From Periplaneta americana (lineage: Eukaryota > Arthropoda > Insecta > Blattodea > Blattidae), in NCBI RefSeq assembly GCF_040183065.1, contig NC_091118.1, forward strand, positions 206,212,686 through 206,276,685: a stretch of DNA of 64,000 nt, in the 5' to 3' direction. Under the pieces are notes generated by a model. It saw only the letters and a program-made list of their open reading frames with translations, was not told where the DNA came from and searched no databases. Of this stretch, positions 10,899-21,233 are shown in pieces (the stretch's first letter is position 1; each line of letters begins with the position of its first letter). The position numbers were made by a program, and so were the translations under genes.

Positions 10899-11372
10899 CA
10901 GCGGTGGCGAAAATGTAATCGTGCGCCGAGTCACTGTGTAACCTGCAACGTGCATAGCACCTATGGAGGGAGGCGGACACCCGAAGGGAAAGTGAAGCAA
11001 CTGTCTGATTTATTAACGGATTTTCATTTTCCTTACGTCAAGCACTTAAATATAATTTTATACAATACAAGGCTACAAACTAATGTTTAATATGTGTAAC
11101 GAAGAAATGAACAATAAATGAACAATATCACAACCTAAAATTAACTGTCTTCAGAATGTCTCTGCGGCAAAGTTTCAAAATCAGGAATTATATCACTTAC
11201 TGCCAGTCGTAGTTGATCACGAAGGTCTGTCAGTCGTGATCTAAATTTGGTTTTTACTATTTTAATTGTTGAAAATAATTGTTCACAAACGTATGTTGTA
11301 GCGAACATGGCTTCAACAGAGCAAGCGAAAGAACGAAGCTTCGGATATTTATTTTTTGGCAAAGATTTGAAA
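10899..11372 (-). pseudogene. hAT transposase remnant (C-terminal dimerisation region)
   Basis: A 73-codon minus-strand frame (11141-11362) reads RSFACSVEAMFATTYVCEQL then FSTIKIVKTKFRSRL and LRLAVSDI. This matches the C-terminal dimerisation segment of hAT transposases of the GTF2IRD2/ZBED-like type. A likely terminal repeat beginning CAGCGGTGGCGAAAATG is at 10899, on the side expected for the 3' end. The rest of the transposase is absent, so this is a 5'-deleted relic. Confidence 0.65.
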
Positions 11373-11487
11373 GTTCAACATTTTGTCAAGCCCTTACATC
11401 TAGCTTTCATTTAACATTTAAGTGAGTTCAAATTGAAGAGCTAACCGCATTATTCGTACATCTGCTGAAAAATGGTTGACGTACAGA

Positions 11488-11490
<3 letters not shown>

Positions 11491-11529
<39 letters not shown>

Positions 11530-11530
11530 A
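11491..11530. repeat. (GAT)n microsatellite
   Basis: About 13 GAT units. Confidence 0.9.
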
Positions 11531-11692
11531 ACACAACCTTTTAATGTTTCATCAGTAACATGTAGTATAATGCCGTTTTATGTTATACAACCGTTTTCCT
11601 CGTAATACTTGTGAAGAAATCATACATTTAATATTCTCATCATATTGACAGCAAAAAAATGCGTCCTCCCATCCAACTTGGAACTTTCGTAT

Positions 11693-12030
11693 AGAGGGAT
11701 GAAGTTACAGGAGAATGGAGAAAGTTATACAACACAGAACTGCACGCATTGTATTCTTCACCTGACATAATTAGGAACGTTAAATCCAGACGTTGAGATG
11801 GGCAGGGCATGTAGCACGTATGTGCGACTCGAGAACTGCATATAGAGTGTTAGTTGGGAGGCCGGAGGGAAAAATACCCTTGGGGAGGCCGAGACGTAGA
11901 TGGGAGGATAATATTAAAATGGATTTGAGGGAGGTGGGATATGATGATAGAGACTGGATTAATCTTGCACAGGATAGGGACCTATGGCGTGCTTATGTGA
12001 GGGCGGCAATGAACCTCCGGGTTCCTTAAA
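11693..12030 (+). pseudogene. RTE-like retrotransposon, copy 4 (3' end)
   Basis: A 5'-truncated copy starting within [11 protein letters not shown] and ending MNLRVP. A one-base deletion at about 11793 (GACGTTGAGATGG for GACGTTTGAGATGG) breaks the RRLRWAGHV phrase; downstream the frame is open for 78 codons. Confidence 0.88.
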
Positions 12031-12035
12031 AGCCA

Positions 12036-12106
<71 letters not shown>

Positions 12107-12126
12107 TAATAATAATAATAATAATA

Positions 12127-12163
<37 letters not shown>

Positions 12164-12172
12164 TAGTAATAA
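12031..12172 (+). repeat. (TAAG)n then (TAA)n tail of copy 4
   Basis: About 17 TAAG units are followed by a TAA/TAG-rich run, which suggests slippage and conversion of the tail from a 4-bp to a 3-bp unit. Confidence 0.9.
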
Positions 12173-12174
12173 TG

Positions 12175-12775
12175 TATTTAAACTTAATGACCATTTTTAT
12201 ACATACAGGTATCTCTTCTTACCCATCGATATATGATTTTGACAGGTTGGTATTTTGATGTACGATACGCAAATAACCTCAAGATTTCTCTATATCAGTA
12301 TGTGAGGTCTGCCTTGTGTCCACATCTCGATGTTTGTCGACATAACAATTGAAGGGCAGATAATTGTAGTGGGTGTTGTCAGGACAAACACCTGAACCGT
12401 GTCTGATGCCCAACTTGAGAACTCTCGGTGGGTGAGCCGTGATGGAAAGTCAGGTTCGCGCAGGTCATCCGAGTTCCGAGGGAATTTCCATATCACAATT
12501 AATGGAAGGGTGAGGCAGACGAGAGCTGAGCTAATACAGTGTGGGGCGTGCAAGAGCGGCGTAACAGACAGAGAGGAACTTGGAGTTGAAATCGAGAGTG
12601 CTTACAGGCACTTCCGTCAATGCGTTACATTCACCATCAGCAACAATATCATCGCACTGCCTCTTAATGACTGTAGTCATCACCACTGTTATCCATTTTA
12701 CCATCAGTCCAACCATCACCACTACATGAGTATATTATAATTTCCACTCTCATTGTCATCGTCATTTTAAATATA
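12175..12775. other. Gap with unrecognised open frames
   Basis: A GC-richer patch at 12290-12620 gives overlapping open frames on both strands (87 codons minus, 113 codons plus) with no recognisable motif. It could be the body of an unknown repeat. No coding call is made. Confidence 0.4.
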
Positions 12776-12779
12776 CATG

Positions 12780-13551
12780 TAAGAAGGCATTCTCTATTCT
12801 CCATTCACTAAAAAGATTGTATCATTATCCATCTAAATTAAAACAAACGCTGGTACAGACACTCATTCTATCTCACTTCGATTATTGTGACGTTTTGTTC
12901 AGTGATCTCAGGATTGATTCCGCTCAAAAACTACAGCGTGTTCATAACGCGTGCGTCCGCTTCATTTGTAATGTTCGATACTATGATCATATCTCACCTT
13001 CTTTCGAGAAGTTATCATGGCTTAGGTTACATGTGAGGAGAAATCTGCACTCACATTCTCTCTTATATCGAATTATGCACTCTTCATCCCCCTATTATTT
13101 ATTCGCTCGTTTTCATACTCTCTCTCGCTATCATAATATTAATACTCGATCACAACGCGATAACACGCTAGAAATTCCACTTCACCCATCGTCTCTGTAT
13201 TCCTCATCTTTCACTGTTGCTACCTCTCGTCACTGGAACTCTCTGCCGCCTGAAGTCAAGGGCTGCCGAACATTGAAATCTTTCAAATCCAAGTTAGAAA
13301 ATTATCTTATGACGAGTTGCCAAACTAACTTACTATTATGACAAGTGTTGCATTGCAGGTTTCCACGTATTCATATTTTTTTTTATGTTCTAGTGATATT
13401 CAACTTATTTTATATTTTTGTTTTCATATTTTCCGATAATGTTATATCTGTAATGTGATAAGTTGAGCTATATATAATCCTAATTTTCCTTATTGTGTGT
13501 ACTTAGAAATATTGTATTCACTGTATACTTTGTACAGCACTATTTTATTAC

Positions 13552-13617
<66 letters not shown>

Positions 13618-13883
13618 GAATAATTGTCTTTTTTTGTACGCCTAATTTATTTTGACCTGCTGTTCACATATTATTATGCTTTTTTCTTTCTTTCTGTATG
13701 TTATATATTATGTCTGATTTCTTCTTATTTGTTGTTTACATTTTATTATTATTATCTTATTCAGTTTTGTGTGTAAAATTGTAGTGTACTTTGTAAATTT
13801 GTAGTGTTTTTGTAACGCAGTCTTTACTCCTGGTTGAGTGTTAGAGAAGGCCGTGTGGCCTTAACTCTGCCAGGTTAAATAAA

Positions 13884-13885
<2 letters not shown>
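12780..13885 (+). pseudogene. Jockey/CR1-like retrotransposon, 3' end with conserved terminal hairpin
   Basis: The plus-strand frame from about 12780 to 13341 reads KLKQTLVQTLILSHFDYCDV, then KLQRVHNACVRFI, NTRSQRDNTLEIP and TSRHWNSLPPEVKGC. This is the C-terminal region following the RT fingers and palm in Jockey/CR1-type elements, where LIHPHFDYC...W-N-LP phrases are common. The catalytic core is absent, so the copy is 5'-truncated. The 3' UTR ends in a hairpin at about 13828-13876, then TTAAATAAATCATT and an (ATT)n tail. A nearly identical 3' end lies at 62430-63208. Confidence 0.8.
13547..13617. repeat. (ATT)n microsatellite in the 3' UTR
   Basis: About 23 ATT units. The related copy at 62755-62940 has a longer, interrupted version at the same place, so the tract belongs to the element. 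Confidence 0.9.
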
Positions 13886-13951
<66 letters not shown>

Positions 13952-13974
13952 TCTGCCATCACTACAACAAGTAA

Positions 13975-14030
<56 letters not shown>

Positions 14031-14066
14031 TAATAATAATAATCATCATCATCATCATCATCATCA
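13886..14066. repeat. (ATT)n tail and adjoining (AAT)n, (ATC)n runs
   Basis: An (ATT)n run (13886-13950) is followed after a short spacer by an (AAT)n run and a (CAT)n run to 14066. The complementary ATT and AAT runs could fold back on each other. The open frame of mostly Ile on the minus strand is a repeat artefact. Confidence 0.9.
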
Positions 14067-14700
14067 GATATAGCCTAACTATGGAACGGGTCATACGGCC
14101 TACAACTTGCACAAAATTAAGAAGAATAAAATTTAATGATACGGCAATAAGACTAAATACTCAATCCTTCATGATGATGATATTAGCTTATGTCACCCGT
14201 TCAATTTAAAACCCTTTCTGTGTCTAACCTCCAACACGTCTTAAAAATCTCAACCTCATTGCTTCAGTTCTTCTTGTTCACTTTTGATCAGAATGCAGAA
14301 TTCAGGGGCATATAACAATATAATAGTCATGGGAGTTAGCTTCTTTGCGCTCAGTCTAAATATTGTCTCATAATAAATTTTTAAGTTTCATTAATTTAAC
14401 CTTACAGCATTTTGTAATCTAAGTGCAATATGAATATGCACCAAAGGAACTTAATATTAAGATTTCATACAAATACTAATACAATTTTATTTATCAACAT
14501 TTAATTGACTTTTGTGAGAAGTTTCAGACCAATCTGACACCAACTGTTGTGTCAGGAGCTTTTTCATTCATTAAACAGTTTAAAATTTTAAAGTCGAGAA
14601 AACAGTGTTAATAAAACAAACACACATTTCTGTCTAGTCATTCACACACCGCATGTTTGGCCACAATTTATTATATGACTAGATAATTTAAAACAATCTC
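14067..14700. other. Gap without recognisable feature
   Basis: AT-rich; no motif, RNA or repeat recognised. Confidence 0.45.
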
Positions 14701-14760
14701 AAATAAGATGGTAGGTTGGAAGAAAAGGCCTTATGGCCTTAATCCTGTCAGATTAAATAA
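14701..14760 (+). mobile_element. 3' end of a Jockey/CR1-like element (terminal hairpin)
   Basis: GAAAAGGCCTTATGGCCTT followed by AATCCTGTCAGATTAAATAAAT matches the terminal hairpin of the 13.9, 23.1, 37.2 and 63.2 kb copies, with substitutions. Only the last 60 bp or so are recognisable. Confidence 0.65.
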
Positions 14761-14887
14761 ATAAATATATATATATAAATAAGTAATTAAGTAAATAAAT
14801 AAATATACATATAAATAAGTAATTAAGTAATTAAATAAGTAAACAAATAAATAAAAACATAAATAAGTAAATAAGTAAGTAATTAAG

Positions 14888-14962
<75 letters not shown>

Positions 14963-15202
14963 GTGAGTAAGTCAGTAATTGAGTAAATAAGTAACTAAAT
15001 AAATACATAAATAAGTAAGTAAGTAATTAAGTAAATAAATAAATAAATAAAATAAAGAAAGAAATAAATAAATAAAATAAAGAAATAAATAAATAAGCAA
15101 ATAAATAAATATATATAAATAAGTAAGTAATTACGTAAGTAAATAAATAAGTAAATACATAAATAAGTAAATAAGTAAGTAATTAAGTAAATAAATAAAT
15201 AG

Positions 15203-15238
<36 letters not shown>

Positions 15239-15540
15239 GTAAGTCAGTAATTAAGTAAATAAGTAACTAAATAAATAAATAAATAAAAAATAAATAAGTA
15301 ACTAAATAAGTAAGTAAATAAATAAATAAAAAAAATAAATAAATAATTAAAGAAATAAGTAAATAAATTAATTAATCAAATAAATAAATAAATAAATAAA
15401 TAAAACAAGTAAGTAATTAAGTAAGTGAGCAAGTGAGTAAGTAAGTAATTAAGTAAGTGAGTGAATAAGTGAGTAAGTAAGTGAGTAAGTAATTAAGTAA
15501 ATAAATAAATAAAATAAATAAATAAATATGTAAATAAGTA
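14752..15540. repeat. TAAA/TAAG simple-repeat array of about 790 bp
   Basis: Mixed AAAT, AAGT and AAT units, with a TA run near 15205-15230, extend directly from the retroelement end at 14760. It looks like a retrotransposon tail that expanded and degenerated by slippage. Confidence 0.9.
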
Positions 15541-16159
15541 ATTACGATCATAAAAACAAAAAAGTGCGTTTTTTTAATTCTTCAACATTATTTCGCCATA
15601 GTGTCCTCTTAAGTAACCAATTGCTTAATTCAAAATTATCATATTATTTTTCTTCACGTTCTAGAAACAGATTTTTCCCTGGCTAAACTTTACGCAAATC
15701 AGGCTATTGAATTAAGACTGAGACGTATCGATTTCGTTCCCACTTGAAGTGACTTGTGTCGCTCTTGCTCGCAGCACATGTATTCGCACGCGTAAGCTGC
15801 AGCCCATTGGAATCCGCTGGGCAATGGATACACGCAGCCCCACCATTCTGTTTGAAACCAAATAATGAACTTGCTGGCTGATTTTTTTGTCCCTTGTAAT
15901 GGGTGCAGTGAAATGACGTCCATCATCCAGTGATGTCGGGTCTCTGCCCGTCCAGAGGCAGTTCATTTCCTAAAGGGAATGGGTTCGAAACCTTTGGAGA
16001 TATAATGGGACAGGTTTTCCAGGGATCATTCCCTAAGGTGTAATGAAGACATACCAGGAAAGCGAGTTAATCCACGCTGTTTTGAAACGGAGAAAGATAG
16101 AATTTTGTGAGTGAGGCTGAAAAAATATTACAAATAATCTTTATTGATTTTTGTGAACG
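15541..16159. other. Gap with possible SINE-like body
   Basis: The patch at 15720-16070 is GC-richer and contains GGTTCGAAACC at about 15990, compatible with a box B, but no box A or second copy is seen in the window. Two overlapping minus-strand frames here are unrecognised. Confidence 0.35.
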
Positions 16160-16175
16160 TTAGTTACAATTATAC

Positions 16176-16302
16176 TTACTTACTTACTTACGGCTTTTAA
16201 AGAACCCGGAGATTCATTGCCGCCCTCACATAAGCCCGCCATCGGTCCCTATCCTGAGCAAGATTAATCCAGTCTCTATCATCATATCCCATCTCCCTCA
16301 AA
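16176..16302 (-). pseudogene. RTE-like retrotransposon, copy 5 (127 bp, 3' end only)
   Basis: A TTAC tail and the last 110 bp of the coding region ([19 protein letters not shown] region) on the minus strand. It is bracketed by a 16 bp duplication, TTAGTTACAATTATAC at 16160-16175 and TTAGTTACAATCATAC at 16303-16318, with one difference. This is a severely 5'-truncated but complete insertion event. Confidence 0.9.
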
Positions 16303-16376
16303 TTAGTTACAATCATACAGTATAAATTTACTAATTTTGTCTAAGATTTTTTCTCTTTCATTTACAATAAAACAAA

Positions 16377-16574
16377 TCTATACTAATAATAAAACTGTAG
16401 CCTAAATTATTCCGGTAATTTCCGTTTTTAGAAAAATAATTGGTGTTAATATATGCAATAGGCCTAATGAAATATCCTGAGACAGAAAATTTATTTTTTG
16501 AATTTATTGCTTTTATGTTAGTTACCTTTCTACTCGATAATGGCTAAACCGATTTCTCCTGCCTGATAATAGTT
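16377..16574 (+). mobile_element. Helitron 5' fragment
   Basis: An A followed by TCTATACTAATAATAAAACT is the 5' end shared with the Helitrons at 30857 and 49375. Homology continues through GGTAATTTCCG, AAAAATAATTGGTGTTAA and CTCGATAATGGCTAAACCG and then stops at the repeat-element insertion at 16575. Confidence 0.65.
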
Positions 16575-16585
16575 TTATTTTTTTT

Positions 16586-17275
16586 TATGCTCGACCATGC
16601 CGAAATGTAGTAATTATACACCTGGTAGCAGACTTTTAATGGACCTCATTAAAGTACACCTACTCATTAAAGGTCAGGTCTTTCAGCCAATGACGACTCA
16701 GGTTACAACTGTTCAGCCAATGACAGGTCAGCTTTGTACCGTTATAAAACCACAAGTATCGATTATTCTCGGATATGCAATCGAAAGAGAATTAGCGAAA
16801 AGTCACGGAGGCTGGAAATCCAACTGTCGCAGAAGGTTATGTTCTGTTACTATAATAATTAGCGTTAATTGTAAATAATATTCAAATAAATTCAATTTGT
16901 CATCTCGTTTTTCAATGTCGAATTCAATAATCAAGGTTATAAAATTATAATATTATCAAGTTTAACGGGACTATGTCAAGGTCAATGACATTATTGTTCC
17001 TCGGAAAAAATCAATACTTTCGCTTCTGCGCACATCTCACAATTCACGACCTAGAACAAGGTCATTTCCGATCTTGTCAGTTACAAATAAAATGTATACA
17101 TCTGAATACCGGTAATTTCAAGTTAGAAATATGGTCGAGGATAAAAAGTCGTATGAAACTCGCCTATAATGGTAATTAAGAAGCTCGTATGAAAATTATG
17201 AAACTCGCTTGCGCTCGTTTCATAAATATCCATACTCGATTCTTAATTACTATCATTATAGGCTCGTTGCATAAT
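16586..17275 (+). mobile_element. Element Q, copy 1 (GCTCGACCAT inverted-repeat element)
   Basis: It starts TTTATGCTCGACCATGCCG. Near 17130 the inverted end ATGGTCGAGGATAAAA appears. Beyond it lies a secondary palindrome (about 17140-17275) built from TATAATGGTAATTAAGA, ATGAAACTCGCTTGCGCTCG and the reversed sequence. Other copies are at 26970-27425 and 47540-48785. The interior holds short frames of 93 and 68 codons that recur in the 48.2-48.7 kb copy, but I recognise no protein family. Confidence 0.65.
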
Positions 17276-17284
17276 GTACTATTA

Positions 17285-17529
17285 GTAGGTTAGTTTACGA
17301 CGCTTTATCAACATCTGAGCTTATTTAGCGTCTGAATGAGATGAAGGCTATAATGCTGGTGAAATGAGTCCGGGGTCCAGCACCGAAAGTCACCCAGTAT
17401 ATACTCAAATTGGGTTGAGGGAAAGCCCCGGAAAAAACCTCAACCAGGTAACTTGCCTCGACCAGGATTCGAACCCGGGCCACCTGATTTCGCGGCCAGA
17501 CGTGCTAAACGTTACTCCACTGGTGTGAA
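17285..17529 (-). mobile_element. tRNA-derived SINE, family S1, copy 2
   Basis: On the minus strand the head has AGCACGTCTGGCCGCG and box B GGTTCGAATCC. The body has CCGGGGCTTTCCCTCAACCC and the tail CTCATTCAGACGCTAAATAA, as in the 9.3 kb copy. It lies directly against element Q. Confidence 0.75.
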
Positions 17530-17559
17530 CCTGATAATAGTTATTAGCTAGAACATCAG

Positions 17560-17870
17560 AGGTAACAAGCAAGGTATTGAAAGAAATTCTACAAAAATAT
17601 ACTCGTAGGTTCTCAAAAGAAGTTAGTGCATCATAAGATACAATATATCGCCACATTAAAACCTTTAGAAAATCACACAGAAGTTGCTGATCTTTACCTC
17701 ATGAACTGACACCTGAACAGGTTCAACGCAGTGTCTGGTGGAATTTTGAAGGCGTGGTTCACTGGGAGTTTGTTTCAAATGGACGTGAAATCGAAGCAGA
17801 TATTTATTCTCGACAGCTAGAATGAGTTCATGAAGCTTGAAGCAGTAATTAGGAGGCGGAGAGACAGATT
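17560..17870 (+). pseudogene. mariner transposase, N-terminal part (split gene)
   Basis: Plus-strand translation reads TIYRHIKTFRKSH, then HELTPEQVQRSVWWNFEGVV and HWEFVSNGREIEADIYSRQL. These are the helix-turn-helix end, the HELT linker and the first catalytic region of mariner-family transposases. The residue expected to be the first catalytic Asp in SVWWD is Asn here (WWNFEG), and a TAG follows QLE. The C-terminal part continues at 19190-19350 after an insertion of about 1.3 kb. Confidence 0.8.
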
Positions 17871-18141
17871 TAATAGCGAGGTTGATATCTCCATATTTTT
17901 GTTACATGTATTCGCGGGGATGTTCTGGCGACTTTGTTAGAATTAGTTCCCACGCAGGTGTTTCGTCTCCGAGTCACTTAGCATCGGACAGATTTATGGC
18001 CACCTTGTGCGGAGTTTTGCATATAGACACTCATTCAAGCGTAAAATCCGAGAGTTGGACAAGACTCGTGGGAAAGCAATTGCAAAGCTCGGGGTTTTCC
18101 AAAAGAACGGGTATTCTCGAAAAATCTACTAGCTAATTTGA

Positions 18142-18832
18142 TGTTGTGGGAAGTCCAAAGTCTAAATGTAGAGATGACGTACTTCGCGACCAATGAGAAG
18201 AGATCTTGGTTCAGCTTATGAGGTCACTTTGGACCAATAGAGAATAGATTTTAGGCTGGTTAAATGACGTAGTTGTTAGCCAATAGGATAGTTAGTTTTA
18301 GCGTAGGATAGGTTTTTATAAATAAGGGTGACAAGGCGCGGAGAGTAGCTTTTTTCGTGTCGACGGCCCTACATACGGAGCTGCTTTCTTCGTGTCGACG
18401 GCCCTACATACGTAGCTTTCTTCGTGTCGACGGCCCTACATACTGAGCTTTTTGGTGTCGACGGCCCTACTTACTAGTCTTTCTTCCGGCGAAGACTCGA
18501 TAAACAGAACTTTTTCATCGACGAGGCTACTCGTCAACATTACCATCAGTAGCCGTCCGGATAGAGAGAAAGCGGAGTGACCGAATAGGAGCCTCGATTA
18601 TAGAGTATCGAACCAAGGATCGCGTTTATAGTAGGGAATAGGGTATATTCAGCGCTGCCATAGAGTGGATACAGAAGTACGACCGACCATTAAATTATAA
18701 GTTCAGCCGGAAATACATACTCAAGGGTTTCCAATTGAATACGACAATAAACTTATAGTATCGAAATCAACACTACCTTTTATCTAAGTAGCCGGCTTGG
18801 TATTATTCCCGACATCATCCTACACCACAACT
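18142..18832 (+). mobile_element. LTR-like insert with TATA-box promoter and 4 tandem GTCGACGGCCCTAC units
   Basis: The block begins TGTTGTGGGAAGTCC and has a TTTTTATAAATAAGGG promoter-like site near 18312-18328. About 30 bp further the repeat CGTGTCGACGGCCCTACATA occurs four times, at about 18356, 18393, 18423 and 18451. It could end at TACACCACA (18832). This fits a solo LTR, but no target duplication or second LTR is found, so the boundaries are a guess. It lies inside a mariner pseudogene. Confidence 0.35.
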
Positions 18833-19189
18833 GTACCTCGGCTACCCTGAATGGCTCTCAGGCTACACCGAGCGTCGAAATAGGGTGGGCTGGCGCCCAC
18901 TTCTTAAAACAATAATAAATTCGCCTACCCTATTCGCGCTTCCCGAAGGACGAGTGCTGACTGCCGTGGACCTGCCGGCTGGTGCAAGCGAGGGACATCA
19001 GCCGTACATCATCATCGATTGAGGACCACCATGACGACCCATTCCACCCTCAAATGGTCTTCTACGTGGGGCCTCAACCGAGACGCATCCGCCCACAAAC
19101 GGCGCTTTCCAACGTGGGGCAATAACGACTCCACCCTCAAGCTTTGAGAGAGGTACTCGGCATTATTTAGTCGAAATAGAATTTTCTTG
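18833..19189. other. GC-richer spacer after the LTR-like block
   Basis: Contains TGGCGCCC at about 18891, which resembles a retroelement primer-binding site but lies some 60 bp from the presumed LTR end. No gag or pol frame follows. It probably belongs to the same insert. Confidence 0.3.
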
Positions 19190-19350
19190 CAATAGAGTAA
19201 TGCTATAACTCATACCGTTAGAAGAACCCTGGAAAAAACCAAGGAATTTGAAGGAATAGAACTGCTACCACACTCGGCATATAGTCCTGATCTTGGACAT
19301 TCAGATAAACTTGTCATCTGTTTCGATTAGTGGAATACTTTCTGCGTGAA
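19190..19350 (+). pseudogene. mariner transposase, C-terminal part (split gene)
   Basis: The plus strand reads EFEGIELLPHSAYSPDLGHS then DKLVICFD, matching the LPHPPYSPDLAPSDYHLF region of mariner transposases. The third catalytic acid falls in SDKL. A TAG follows ICFD. It continues the gene broken at about 17870. Confidence 0.75.
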
Positions 19351-19925
19351 AGACGATTCTAAAACTTGGAAGCCCTTGAAATGGGAATTACCGAATTCTT
19401 CGCATCAAAAACCAGAAACTGGTACCATACCATATATAGGCCACCACCACCACCACCACCACCTGTGGTGCTACGGCCTATTCAGCTTAGCCTTAACCTC
19501 CTTAATAACAGTTGACCAATTCTCTCTGTCTGCATTTCTTTATCCCTGCCCTTGCAAGATCATTCTGGACATCTCCCAACTATCATAATTTTGGTCTTCC
19601 GACTCTTCTTTTACCACCTGGATTAGCAGCTAATAGGCCTAATACTTTATGGGTTCGGTTGTTCATGCTAATTAAGTGGATCAGCTACTCCAATTGTCTA
19701 ATTTTATGTCAATGACAATATTAGGATCCTTCTATAAAGTTTGTAATTTTGATTTTTTTCTAATTCTTCAAGCCCCTTAGTTTAAGACGATTCCAAAAAT
19801 TGTCTGTTATATTTTCTTTTCCCAGATACTTTACTTGTAAATGTAGGTTCAGGTAAAGCACAGGATTTACTTTCAAAAATAACAATTAGTTCGATAATAA
19901 GTCTTATAAATACTCACTTTAACTT
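19351..19925 (-). other. Gap; possible RT 3' end after a (CCA)n run
   Basis: A (CCA)n run at 19441-19462 is followed by sequence with the look of a minus-strand RTE-type 3' end (CTACGGCCTATTCAGC, TTGGTCTTCCGACTCTTC), comparable in style to 56840-57250. Protein similarity is too weak to call. Confidence 0.3.
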
Positions 19926-19935
19926 TACCCATACA

Positions 19936-20402
19936 TACTTACATACAAATCGCTTTTAAGGAACCCGGAGATTCATTGCCACCCTCACATAAACACGCCA
20001 TTGGTCCCTATCCTGAGTAAGATTAATCCAGTCCCTACCATCATATCCCACCTCCCTCAAATCCATTTTAATATTATCCTTCCATCTACGTCTCGGCCTC
20101 CCCAAAGGTCTTTTTCCCCTCTGGCCTCCCAACTAACACTCTATATGCATTTCTGGATTCGCCCATTGGTGCTACATGCCCTGCCCATCTCAAACGTCTG
20201 GATTTAATGTTCCTAATTATGTCAGGTGAAGAATACAATGCGCGCAGTTCTGTGTTGTGTAATTTTCTGCATTCTCCTGTAACTTCATCCCTCTTAGACC
20301 CAAATATTTTCCTAAGCACCTTATTCTCAAACACCCGTAGTCTCTGTTCCTCTCTCAAAGTGAGAGTCCAAGTTTCACAACCATAAAGAACAACCGGTAA
20401 TA
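19936..20402 (-). pseudogene. RTE-like retrotransposon, copy 6
   Basis: The minus-strand frame reads [20 protein letters not shown] through GHVAPMGESRNAY to a frame break at KKTFGEAET, the same break type as in copy 1, with the remaining 3' sequence to 19950 in another frame. It is flanked by a 10 bp duplication TACCCATACA (19926-19935 and 20403-20412). The GTAA tail is short and degenerate. Confidence 0.9.
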
Positions 20403-20412
20403 TACCCATACA

Positions 20413-21233
20413 GCTAAAATAATTGATAATATGTGAGAGTTATAAATATTTTAAGGATGGAGGAGGACAATTATGACCCACTTACAAAAGCCATAGTTTC
20501 GTTATAGTGAGTGTTTGCAATTTTTCATGGTACAAAGAACTCCTTAATTTAAATGATTGTCACTTTTTTATTGTGTTTATGCACCATACTTCAAGAGGGA
20601 AAATTTAGAGCCCTAATACACAAAAAGTATGATGTAATACTCTAATACATTATTAATTATTAGTAAAAGTTCTTGTATACTATGGAGCTGTAACTTTCTG
20701 TTCCACAAAATACAGTAATATACAACGGTTTTATAGTAGTAGTAAAAAGTTATTAGTGACGTCACAAAAGTGTATAGTGGAGGAAAGGCTGTTTTCCACA
20801 CGTCATACTTTGAATCAGATTATGTTCACCTCTTTGATAATAAATTAGTATTTCAGGATTCCAAGAACGGTTTATCATCAATTCTATAGGCGTAATATTT
20901 ATCAGAATTATTTTATCAGAAATAATGATAAAATATTTTATCATGTATTTGTCAATATTTAAACGTAATATTCTACTTTCAGATAACAATGGTAATTTTA
21001 CGTGCGTAACAGTACTAATTTCGGTCGAGAGATGGTGCAAGTAGCGAACTTTCCATATGCGCGCGTTAATTTATTATTGTTTCACAAACAAGGAAAATAC
21101 TTGAACATTGTGTTAGAGATGAAATTATTTATTTTAAAAGAGCTAGAGGCAAGGAAATATATTCTCTTCGATACATTTAGCGAAAGTCTATAAAAAAAGA
21201 CACAATAAGGTAGGCCTAACTGTACTGAAATTA
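20413..21233. other. Gap without recognisable feature
   Basis: AT-rich with several short frames, none recognisable. Confidence 0.45.

Noticed and set aside
13861-14112. Poly-Ile frames across ATT runs, also at 41836-42063 and 62748-62978
   Set aside because: Microsatellite translations.
18880-18905. TGGCGCCC as a primer-binding site of an LTR retrotransposon
   Set aside because: It is about 60 bp from the presumed LTR end and no gag or pol follows, so it may be chance.
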